Positions 1 through 5,628 of a stretch of 6,084 nucleotides of DNA are shown here, one piece after another; within the stretch, counting starts at the first letter, position 1, and every line of letters starts with the position of its first letter. The stretch comes from Chloroflexota bacterium. Lineage in GTDB: Bacteria > Chloroflexota > Anaerolineae > Anaerolineales > Villigracilaceae. The DNA lies in the NCBI GenBank assembly GCA_021823555.1, contig JAKANW010000199.1, positions 1 through 6,084 on the forward strand, read 5' to 3'. Made by a program: the position numbers and the translations under genes. The notes below the pieces were generated by a model. That model saw only the letters and a program-made list of their open reading frames with translations, did not search any database and was not told where the DNA came from.

Positions 1-342
1 CCGGCCACGTATATCGTTGGAAATTTGGTTGGCGGGCTTATCTTTGGCGTAGGTATGGCCCTGACCGGGTACTGACCGGGTACCTGCATCGCCGGGTCCG
101 GCGAAGGAAAATTGGATTATATCGTGCCTGGTTTGCTCGGTTTCCTGATTGGAGCGATCATCTACGGTCTGACTTATCAGCAGATATTCCCCGTCATTTC
201 CAATATTGCAAATTATGGCAACGTTGTCATTCCCGACCTGTGGAACATCAGCCCATTCCTTTTCATTCTCTTCTTCGCGTTGTTCTCTCTCCTGTTGTTT
301 TATCTGATCGACCGGGCAGGATTGCAACGCAGCGAGAAATAG
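1..342 (+). CDS. YeeE/YedE-family sulfur-compound transporter, 3' part, probable selenoprotein
   Basis: This is the C-terminal 113 residues of a YeeE/YedE (TsuA-like) inner-membrane protein, a family that imports thiosulfate and, in some members, is linked to selenium metabolism. The 5' end lies outside the window. Frame 1 is open from base 1 to the TAG at 340-342 apart from a TGA at codon 25 (73-75). Around it the protein reads G-M-A-L-T-G-Y-[TGA]-P-G-T-C, then G-E-G-K. The family signature is G-Y-C-P-G-T, so the TGA replaces the conserved pore cysteine. Both sides keep family character: a helix at about 5-23, another at 41-58 and a last one at about 85-104. A hairpin follows the TGA at a SECIS-like distance. 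Another Cys lies four residues after the TGA. The family also includes half-length forms, so the full length is unknown. I favour selenocysteine over a broken gene because the frame, the motif and the hairpin all agree. A point nonsense mutation or sequence error remains possible. Confidence 0.8.
73..75 (+). other. Probable selenocysteine (UGA) codon
   Basis: This TGA lies in frame at the invariant Cys of the YeeE/YedE G-Y-C-P-G-T motif, and the same frame continues with conserved residues for 88 codons. A Cys codon differs from TGA only in its third base. Other genes in the window (psrB, psrC, arsR) end in TGA, so it is not reassigned to Trp or Cys throughout. Decoding as Sec would need selA, selB, selC and selD elsewhere in the genome, which cannot be seen here. 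Confidence 0.7.
76..107 (+). promoter_or_regulatory. SECIS-like hairpin after the UGA
   Basis: The stem TCGCCG (89-94) pairs perfectly with CGGCGA (99-104) around the tetraloop GGTC (95-98). Counting the U of UGA as 1, the loop is at 23-26. In E. coli fdhF, as I recall it, the SECIS tetraloop is also GGUC at 22-25, with a bulged U at 17 and G23/U24 contacting SelB. Here U89 is also at position 17 and could either pair with A104 or be unpaired. Weak extra pairing is possible below (C87 with G106, C84 with G107). The structure is read by eye with no energy calculation. Confidence 0.65.
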
Positions 343-381
343 CAGTGATCGGTATCCCATGCTGATTAGTGGTTATCACTG
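343..381 (+). repeat. Imperfectly spaced inverted repeat between yeeE and psrA
   Basis: CAGTGAT (343-349) is the exact reverse complement of ATCACTG (375-381), with 25 bases between. It starts immediately after the transporter stop codon and ends 23 bases before the psrA start. It could be a regulator site or an intercistronic mRNA hairpin. Competing pairings (AGTG 368-371 with CACT 377-380) and the short arms make chance plausible. I saw no convincing -35/-10 promoter in the 62-base gap. Confidence 0.25.
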
Positions 382-394
382 ATCGCTGGCAACT

Positions 395-398
395 GGAG
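395..398 (+). promoter_or_regulatory. Ribosome binding site deciding the psrA start
   Basis: GGAG lies six bases before ATG 405. This supports 405 over the in-frame GTG at 369, which has no such site and would put twelve non-family residues in front of the Tat signal. Confidence 0.7.
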
Positions 399-404
399 AT
401 AACT

Positions 405-2570
405 ATGTCGAATACATTGTCACGACGTGACTTTCTAAAATTGGGCGGAGCCGCAGGCGCCGCGCTGGCTGCAGGGAGTTTTATTCCCCCGCAAGTGGCG
501 CAGGCAGCACGCGCAGCCGGGCATCTCAATGCCAATGGCGATGGCTATATACCCAGCATGTGTGAAATGTGCGTCTGGCGTTGCGGCCTGCTCGCCAAGG
601 TCAAAGATGGGCGCGTAGTCAAACTGGAAGGCAATCCCGAGCATCCCCATTCCAAAGGCAACCTGTGCCCGCGCGGACAGTCCGGTCTGATGAATACTTA
701 TGATCCTGACCGTGTGTTAACTCCGCTCATTCGGGTGGGACAGCGTGGCGAGGGGAAATTTCGCAAGGCCACTTGGGACGAAGCGCTGGATTTGGTCGCC
801 GGCAAGATGAAGGAAATAAAGGATAAGTATGGGCCGGAGGCAATGGTTTTCTCCTCCACCCACAACCTGTCCCAGCCATTATTTGAAAACTTGCTCGGCG
901 CTTTTGGCTCTCCTAATTACGGCACACAACGCAGCCTGTGCTTCAACGCCATGATCGTCGCCAACCTGATGACCTTTGGCATGGAGGAACCGAATCGTTC
1001 ATATGAAAATGTGAAGTACATTATTCTCACCGGGCGCAACCTGATGGAGGCCATCTCCACTTCCGAAACGCACGACTTGAGCCATGCAATTGACTCAGGT
1101 GTAAAGGTCGTTTATCTCGATCCGCGTTTCACGAAGACTGCCGCAAAGGCCGCCGAGTGGCTGCCCATCAAACCTGGTACTGACCTGGCTTTTCATCTGG
1201 CGCTGCTTAACGTCATCATAGGCAACAACCTGTATGACAGTTACTTTGTAAATAATTATATTGTCGGGTTCGATGGATTAGCCAACGAAGTACGAAAGTT
1301 CACTCCTGAATGGGCCTCCAAGATCACCGGCATCCCTGCTGAGACGATTGACCGTATCGCGCGTGAGTTTACCGCGGCCGGGAAATATGCCCTGGCGCAC
1401 AATGGCTGGCGCACCTCCAATTTCGTTAATTCATTCGCGGCTCAACGTGCCATTTCCGCCCTGAATGCAATTGTCGGCAATTGGGGCACTACCATGTTTC
1501 CGGCCGCGGCAGAGGGCGCAGGGTTGGGCGCGCCATCCCAGCCGCCGTATCCGCGCGTTTCAGCGCTGCGACTGGATGGCGTTCCATGGAAGTATCCCTT
1601 TGTTCCGCTAAAAATAGGCGTTTTCCAGGAGTTACGTGATGGCATCGTCGCGGGCGATCCCTATCAACCGCATGGTTGGTTCATCTCACGCCAAAATCCG
1701 ATCATGTCCATCCCGGATCGCGATAAAACACTGGAAGCTTTCAGCAAAATGGATTTTATCGTCACTGTGGATATCATCATGAATGATACAGACTGGTTCT
1801 CAGATATCGTCCTGCCTGAAGCCTCCTATCTCGAACGTTATGATCCACTCAATGTGGTGGGCGACAAAGCCTTCCTGCGTCAGCCTGTGATCGAGCCGCA
1901 AGGGGAAGGCAAATCAGCTTTGTGGATTTACAAGCAGCTCGGTGAGCGGCTGGGACTTGGTGACTACTTCCAATATAAAGACGAGGAAGACTATCTGCGC
2001 CAGCAGCTTGCACCTCTCGGCGTCGGCCTGGATGATGTCAAGGCCAAAGGCTATATAGAACTCCCTGGAGGAGACGGTCTTGAATATACCTGGAATACAA
2101 CCAGCGGCAAGATCGAACTCTATTCCGAAACGCTTGCCAAAGCCGGATTTGCCGGGACGACCACCTGGGAGGAGCCGCCTCAACCTGCCGAAGGTCAGTT
2201 CTACCTGCTCACCGGCAAGGTGGCGCAATCCACCCAGTTTGGCTCGCAGAACAACCAACTGCTTCATAAGTATATTGATGAACCCCGCCTGTGGATGAAT
2301 GCCAAGGTTGCTGCCGAAAAGGGTTTGGCGGATGGTGATTGGGTGGAGGTAACCAGCGATGTTGGAAAAGTTCACATTCTCTTGAATGCGACACAGGCCA
2401 TTCGTCCCGACTGTGTTTATATGACGCCCGGCTTTGGTCATCTTTCCAAAGGCTTGACCACAGCTTACGGCGTAGGCGCAAGCGACTCTGTCCTGCATGT
2501 TACATATACAGACCCGGTCAGCGGCGGTCAAGCGCTCAGCCAAACCTTTGTCACTGTAAAAAAGGCTTAG
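405..2570 (+). CDS. psrA: Tat-exported molybdopterin oxidoreductase, polysulfide/thiosulfate reductase type catalytic subunit
   Basis: This is a 721-residue member of the DMSO-reductase superfamily, closest in layout to PsrA/PhsA, which reduce polysulfide or thiosulfate outside the cytoplasm with a Mo-bis-MGD centre. The N-terminus carries a twin-arginine signal (S-R-R-D-F-L-K at 6-12, then an Ala/Gly-rich stretch to about 35). The N-terminal [4Fe-4S] motif is C53-x2-C56-x3-C60-x27-C88. The probable Mo ligand is C179 in Q-R-S-L-C-F-N, close to the Cys173 ligand I recall for Thermus PsrA. It is Cys, not Sec. The central Mo-cofactor domain follows, and the C-terminal dinucleotide-binding domain begins near residue 597. 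Length is normal for Psr/Phs and shorter than typical arsenate reductases (ArrA). It is followed ten bases later by the Fe-S subunit, and the sulfur transporter upstream favours a sulfur substrate. Exact substrate and direction of reaction cannot be read from sequence; a Qrc-like or tetrathionate role is possible. The symbol marks the family only. Confidence 0.88.
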   Translation: MSNTLSRRDFLKLGGAAGAALAAGSFIPPQVAQAARAAGHLNANGDGYIPSMCEMCVWRCGLLAKVKDGRVVKLEGNPEHPHSKGNLCPRGQSGLMNTYDPDRVLTPLIRVGQRGEGKFRKATWDEALDLVAGKMKEIKDKYGPEAMVFSSTHNLSQPLFENLLGAFGSPNYGTQRSLCFNAMIVANLMTFGMEEPNRSYENVKYIILTGRNLMEAISTSETHDLSHAIDSGVKVVYLDPRFTKTAAKAAEWLPIKPGTDLAFHLALLNVIIGNNLYDSYFVNNYIVGFDGLANEVRKFTPEWASKITGIPAETIDRIAREFTAAGKYALAHNGWRTSNFVNSFAAQRAISALNAIVGNWGTTMFPAAAEGAGLGAPSQPPYPRVSALRLDGVPWKYPFVPLKIGVFQELRDGIVAGDPYQPHGWFISRQNPIMSIPDRDKTLEAFSKMDFIVTVDIIMNDTDWFSDIVLPEASYLERYDPLNVVGDKAFLRQPVIEPQGEGKSALWIYKQLGERLGLGDYFQYKDEEDYLRQQLAPLGVGLDDVKAKGYIELPGGDGLEYTWNTTSGKIELYSETLAKAGFAGTTTWEEPPQPAEGQFYLLTGKVAQSTQFGSQNNQLLHKYIDEPRLWMNAKVAAEKGLADGDWVEVTSDVGKVHILLNATQAIRPDCVYMTPGFGHLSKGLTTAYGVGASDSVLHVTYTDPVSGGQALSQTFVTVKKA

Positions 2571-2580
2571 AGGTGTAATC

Positions 2581-3372
2581 ATGACAGAGATTAAACATCA
2601 CGCTTATCTTTTTGATGCCACACGCTGCATTGACTGCCGCGCTTGCATGGTGGCTTGCAGCGTGGAGAACAATATCCCGATGGATAAGACCCGCATCTGG
2701 GTGGCCGGGATCGGTCTCAAAGGCGAATATCCTGAACTGGAACGCGCCTCGATGGCCTACCATTGTATGCACTGCGAACATCCTGATTGTATGTCTGCCT
2801 GCCCAGTGGGAGCTTACAGCAAACGCGAAGATGGCCCGGTCATCTACAACCCGGACGTTTGTATCGGCTGCCGCTATTGCATGAACGCCTGTCCCTTTGG
2901 CGTACCGCATTTTGATTACGACAAGGGAATTATCGCCGGCGCTTTCATTGACAAATGCACTTTCTGTCCCCAACGTATTGACAATGGTCAGGAGCCGGCC
3001 TGTGTGGCCACCTGTCCCACCGACGCGTTGGAATATGGCGACCGCGATGAACTGATTGCCAAGGCGCATGCCCGCCTTGCAGCGCACCCTGACCGCTACA
3101 TTAACCATGTCTACGGCGAGTTCGAGAATGGCGGAACCTCTTATCTCATTCTTTCGCATGTGCCATTTGGCGAACTGGGCCTGCCCAACCTGCCCGAAAC
3201 ACCCGTTAATGCAGTCAGCGAAACAGTCATGGGTATCACCATCCCATTTGCCCTCAGTTGGGGCGCGGTACTGACGGGCGTTACCGTGGGTGTGCACGCC
3301 TATAACAAGAAAAAAGAAGCAGACAAAAAACAATCTGTTGAATCGGAAAAACAACCGGAGGAAACGAAATGA
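2581..3372 (+). CDS. psrB: Four-cluster [4Fe-4S] electron-transfer subunit with C-terminal membrane anchor
   Basis: This 263-residue subunit carries electrons between the Mo subunit and the membrane subunit. Sixteen Cys form four ferredoxin-type cluster sets: C16/19/22/26, C62/65/70/74, C94/97/100/104 and C126/129/141/145. The second has x4 and the fourth has x11 spacing, as in the DmsB/PsrB/HybA family. There is no signal peptide, so export probably occurs by riding with the Tat-tagged PsrA partner. Unlike simple PsrB proteins it has a hydrophobic helix at about 216-238, followed by a Lys/Glu-rich tail to 263, which resembles the tail anchor of HybA. The start ATG is preceded by AGAGG (2569-2573) at seven bases, overlapping the psrA stop. 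Its TGA stop overlaps the next ATG (ATGA), so translation is likely coupled. The tail orientation (anchor inside the membrane, charged tail toward the cytoplasm) is inference. Confidence 0.88.
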   Translation: MTEIKHHAYLFDATRCIDCRACMVACSVENNIPMDKTRIWVAGIGLKGEYPELERASMAYHCMHCEHPDCMSACPVGAYSKREDGPVIYNPDVCIGCRYCMNACPFGVPHFDYDKGIIAGAFIDKCTFCPQRIDNGQEPACVATCPTDALEYGDRDELIAKAHARLAAHPDRYINHVYGEFENGGTSYLILSHVPFGELGLPNLPETPVNAVSETVMGITIPFALSWGAVLTGVTVGVHAYNKKKEADKKQSVESEKQPEETK

Positions 3373-4529
3373 GAATGCAGGTTACCATTACCCCGCGCCT
3401 CCGCTTAAGCCCGCTGGTCATGGTTTTGCTAGCTCTGATGGGCATAGCTTTTGTCGTTGCCATGGCCCGTTATATCTATGGGATCGGCGCCATTAGCGAC
3501 CTGAGCTACTCCTACCCGTGGGGTTTCTGGATCAGCTTTGACCTGTTCACCGGCGTTGCCATTGGCAGCGGCGCGTTCGTCATGGCTGCGACCGTATACA
3601 TCTTCGAGTTAAAGGAATTCCGTCCTTTGCTCCGCCCCTCGGTGCTGACCGGCTTTCTGGGTTACATCATGGTTGTCATTGCCCTGCTGGTTGACCTGGG
3701 CCATCCTGAGCGCATCTGGTACATGATGGTCCACTGGAACCACACATCGGTCTTGCTGGAGATCGGCATCTGCGTGATGTCCTACCTGACGGTGCTGGCC
3801 ATCGAATTCGCCCCGGTTGTATTCGAGGGGGTCAAGTGGCAGAAGTTTGCCCACTTCATTCACAAATTCATCATGCCGTTTGTGATCCTGGGCGTGGTGC
3901 TCTCCACCCTGCACCAATCCTCGCTCGGTTCCCTGTTGCTGATCCAGCCTGCAAAGCTGTATCCGTTATGGTGGACGCCCATCCTTCCGGTTCTATTCTT
4001 CATCTCTGCGGTTTCCATTGGCTTGGCGATGATCATCTTCGAATCGTCGCTCAGTTCACGCTATTTCAAACGCGGCCTGGAAATTCATCTGTTGGAGAAA
4101 CTTGCCAGTGCCATTCCGGTCGTCCTGGCAATCTACCTAGTTGTCAGGTTCACCCAACTGACTATCGCCGGTGATTTGAAATACCTGTTTACCAGTGGAA
4201 TGATGAGCATCCTGTTTTGGACGGAGATCATCCTCGGTTCAATCCTGCCCCTGATCCTGTTCTCGTTTAAGCGGGTCCGCCAAAGCCCCAACGGACTCCT
4301 GGTCGGCGCAATCATCCTGCTGGTCGGCATGATCCTGGATCGCTTCGATGTGAGCTGGTTGGCTGTCCGCCACCCCGACCCACTGACCTATTTGCCAACA
4401 TTCATGAGCAATGTTCATTACATTCCGTCTCTGCCGGAAGTTTCCGTTTCCATTGGCATCTTCTCGGCTGGGATTCTGGCTTTCGGCCTGGCGGCCAAGT
4501 ACCTGCCGCTCTTCGAAAACGAGGAATGA
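3369..4529 (+). CDS. psrC: NrfD/HybB-type quinone-interacting membrane subunit
   Basis: This 386-residue integral membrane protein would exchange electrons with the quinone pool for the psrAB enzyme. I count about ten hydrophobic helices: roughly 14-36, 53-78, 90-110, 126-150, 166-190, 203-225, 247-266, 277-300, 309-324 and 357-380. Family marks are G-H-P-E-R at 111-115, H-Q-S-S-L-G-S at 182-188 (typical of HybB-like members) and Y-I-P-S-L-P-E at 351-357. Ten helices and about 390 residues fit HybB or QrcD better than the eight-helix, shorter PsrC. The match to a HybA-like partner upstream is consistent. The start ATG overlaps the psrB stop and has GGAGG at 3357-3361. No haem-binding pattern is evident, as expected for NrfD proteins. 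The psrC symbol is used for position and role; a hybB-like name would be equally fair. Confidence 0.87.
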   Translation: MRMQVTITPRLRLSPLVMVLLALMGIAFVVAMARYIYGIGAISDLSYSYPWGFWISFDLFTGVAIGSGAFVMAATVYIFELKEFRPLLRPSVLTGFLGYIMVVIALLVDLGHPERIWYMMVHWNHTSVLLEIGICVMSYLTVLAIEFAPVVFEGVKWQKFAHFIHKFIMPFVILGVVLSTLHQSSLGSLLLIQPAKLYPLWWTPILPVLFFISAVSIGLAMIIFESSLSSRYFKRGLEIHLLEKLASAIPVVLAIYLVVRFTQLTIAGDLKYLFTSGMMSILFWTEIILGSILPLILFSFKRVRQSPNGLLVGAIILLVGMILDRFDVSWLAVRHPDPLTYLPTFMSNVHYIPSLPEVSVSIGIFSAGILAFGLAAKYLPLFENEE

Positions 4530-4531
4530 AG

Positions 4532-4548
4532 ATAACCGGTCCGGTTAT
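4532..4548 (+). promoter_or_regulatory. Perfect 17-bp dyad, candidate operator
   Basis: ATAACCGG (4532-4539), a central T, then CCGGTTAT (4541-4548) form a perfect inverted repeat. It begins three bases after the psrC stop and ends 23 bases before the arsR ATG. The position suits autoregulation by ArsR or control by the cupin protein. As RNA it could form a seven-pair stem with a three-base loop, but only TTT then GG follow, so a Rho-independent terminator is unlikely. It may modestly lower readthrough into arsR. Confidence 0.5.
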
Positions 4549-4571
4549 TTGGAATATTTGAGGAGATACCC

Positions 4572-4898
4572 ATGACCCAGGAAGCCACTATCTTTGGTAT
4601 GCAAGCCGAACTGTACCTGGCAATGGGCCACGCGATTCGGTTGAAGATCGTATACCTGTTGCTCAAAGAAGGGCCCAAAAGGGTCAACAGTATTGCTGAA
4701 AGCCTCGAGATCAATCAGACTACCATCTCCCGTCATCTTGCGCTGCTGCGAAATGTGGGCATTCTCACTGCCCGGCGACAGGGAACAGATATGATCTATC
4801 AGATTGCCAGCCCCAAAATCGTTAGCGTTTGTGATTTGATGCGTGATATGTTGGCAGAACGGGAAAGCCAGCGTTCGGAAATCGCGCAGAAGATGTGA
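4572..4898 (+). CDS. ArsR-family winged-helix transcriptional regulator
   Basis: This is a 108-residue ArsR/SmtB-type repressor-like protein. The N-terminal helix leads into A-M-G-H-A-I-R-L-K-I at 17-26, the recognition region is N-Q-T-T-I-S-R-H-L-A-L-L-R at 48-60, and the wing is around A-R-R-Q-G-T-D-M-I-Y at 67-76. Length is normal for the family. The start has GAGGAG at 4560-4565, six bases before ATG. It contains one Cys only (C87), without the CxC metal motif of ArsR/SmtB and without the two-Cys pair used by sulfide-responsive SqrR/BigR. The inducer is therefore not obvious. Its place after a sulfur-respiration operon and beside a 17-bp dyad suggests local control, possibly self-regulation. 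The ligand could be a sulfur or selenium species through C87, but this is inference. There is no sign of truncation. Confidence 0.85.
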   Translation: MTQEATIFGMQAELYLAMGHAIRLKIVYLLLKEGPKRVNSIAESLEINQTTISRHLALLRNVGILTARRQGTDMIYQIASPKIVSVCDLMRDMLAERESQRSEIAQKM

Positions 4899-4917
4899 TG
4901 CGCCGGACTTGAAAGAT

Positions 4918-5586
4918 ATGCCGCCCGCATCCTTGTTCACGCCCCGCCGTCGCGCAGCAGGCTACCCAAAAGGCTCACAACCTGCCGAGAATTGTACGTC
5001 CGGCGCAAATGTTGTGGGATTACGCCTGCGCGCCCTGCGCAAGGAACAAAAATTGTCCCTGCGGGCGTTGGCAGGGATGAGCGGACTCAGCATCAATACC
5101 CTCAGCTTGATCGAGCACGGACGCACATCTCCCAGTGTCAATACGTTGCAGCAAATTGCTGAGCAATTGCAGTGTCCTATAGCAGCTTTTTTTGAATATA
5201 GTTTGGAAGGCAAAAAAGTAGTGTACCAGCAAGCCGGTGAGCGTCCACGTGTAACCTTCAAGCACGGGACCATGGAAGATCTGGGAGCAGGCATGCCTCG
5301 TATGGGGGCTGAACCGCTCATCTTTACGATGGAACCCAATGCCGATAGCGGCAATAGCCCCAGCGTGCATACCGGGCGTGAATTTGTTTACTGTATTGAG
5401 GGTCACATTCTTTACCTGATAAATAATGATGCATACCTGCTCTCGCCAGGTGACAGCATCTTGTTCGATGCGTATCTGCCCCACCGCTGGAAAAATGTCG
5501 ATTCCATGCCTTCCAGCGCCCTGTTTGTCCTTTGTCCCATGGATGCGCGCGAACACCCAAGCGAGAGACACTTCATGCCAGAATAA
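4918..5586 (+). CDS. XRE-cupin transcriptional regulator
   Basis: This 222-residue one-component regulator has two domains. An N-terminal tail of about 32 residues (Arg/Pro-rich) precedes an XRE/Cro-type helix-turn-helix at about 34-93, containing the core S-L-R-A-L-A, the turn S-G-L-S-I-N-T-L-S-L-I-E and S-P-S-V-N-T-L. A cupin domain covers about 110-215, with first motif H151...E155...E161-G162 and second motif P177-G-D...P188-H189-R190. Cupins of this fusion class usually bind a small ligand or metal; which one is unknown. Start 4918 is 19 bases after the arsR stop. It lacks a clear Shine-Dalgarno sequence, so translation may depend on coupling. An upstream in-frame ATG at 4843 would overlap arsR and add residues with no family character. 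An in-frame GTG at 5014, near the domain border, is an alternative. Confidence 0.83.
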   Translation: MPPASLFTPRRRAAGYPKGSQPAENCTSGANVVGLRLRALRKEQKLSLRALAGMSGLSINTLSLIEHGRTSPSVNTLQQIAEQLQCPIAAFFEYSLEGKKVVYQQAGERPRVTFKHGTMEDLGAGMPRMGAEPLIFTMEPNADSGNSPSVHTGREFVYCIEGHILYLINNDAYLLSPGDSILFDAYLPHRWKNVDSMPSSALFVLCPMDAREHPSERHFMPE

Positions 5587-5615
5587 TGAAAACCTATCTG
5601 TGGGCATTTACAATC

Positions 5616-5623
5616 AAAGGAGG
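5616..5623 (+). promoter_or_regulatory. Strong ribosome binding site for the cytochrome gene
   Basis: AAAGGAGG lies five bases before ATG 5629. It is the strongest Shine-Dalgarno match in the window and fixes the start of the following open-ended gene. Confidence 0.8.
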
Positions 5624-5628
5624 TACCA

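Noticed and set aside
73..75. TGA read as Trp or Cys through an altered genetic code
   Set aside because: psrB, psrC and arsR end naturally in TGA at family-typical lengths, so TGA is a stop codon in this organism.
112..342. Short separate gene starting at TTG 112 after the TGA
   Set aside because: The sequence before 112 in the same frame encodes conserved YeeE/YedE residues on both sides of the TGA, and the start would fall inside the family motif region. It is better read as one gene crossing the TGA.
369..404. Longer psrA starting at GTG 369
   Set aside because: It has no ribosome site, and it adds residues ahead of a complete Tat signal. ATG 405 has GGAG at six bases.
554..943. Second selenocysteine site at the Mo ligand of PsrA
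   Set aside because: Some Mo enzymes carry Sec at the metal ligand, but here the position is an ordinary Cys codon (residue 179), and no in-frame TGA occurs in the gene.
1914..2582. 222-codon reverse-strand open frame
   Set aside because: It lies opposite the well-supported psrA, shows no family motif and has the composition expected of an antisense shadow.
2551..3354. 267-codon reverse-strand open frame
   Set aside because: It is antisense to psrB, whose sixteen cluster cysteines prove the + frame; the reverse protein has no recognisable domain.
3609..3917. 102-codon reverse-strand open frame
   Set aside because: It is antisense to the NrfD-type membrane gene; its His/Asp/Gln-rich composition is typical of the reverse reading of hydrophobic codons.
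4532..4553. Rho-independent terminator after psrC
   Set aside because: The stem is good but only three T residues follow before GG, so it lacks a proper U-tract; an operator reading fits better.
4843..4917. Longer XRE-cupin gene starting at ATG 4843
   Set aside because: It would overlap the arsR coding end by 56 bases and add residues that look like out-of-frame arsR translation.
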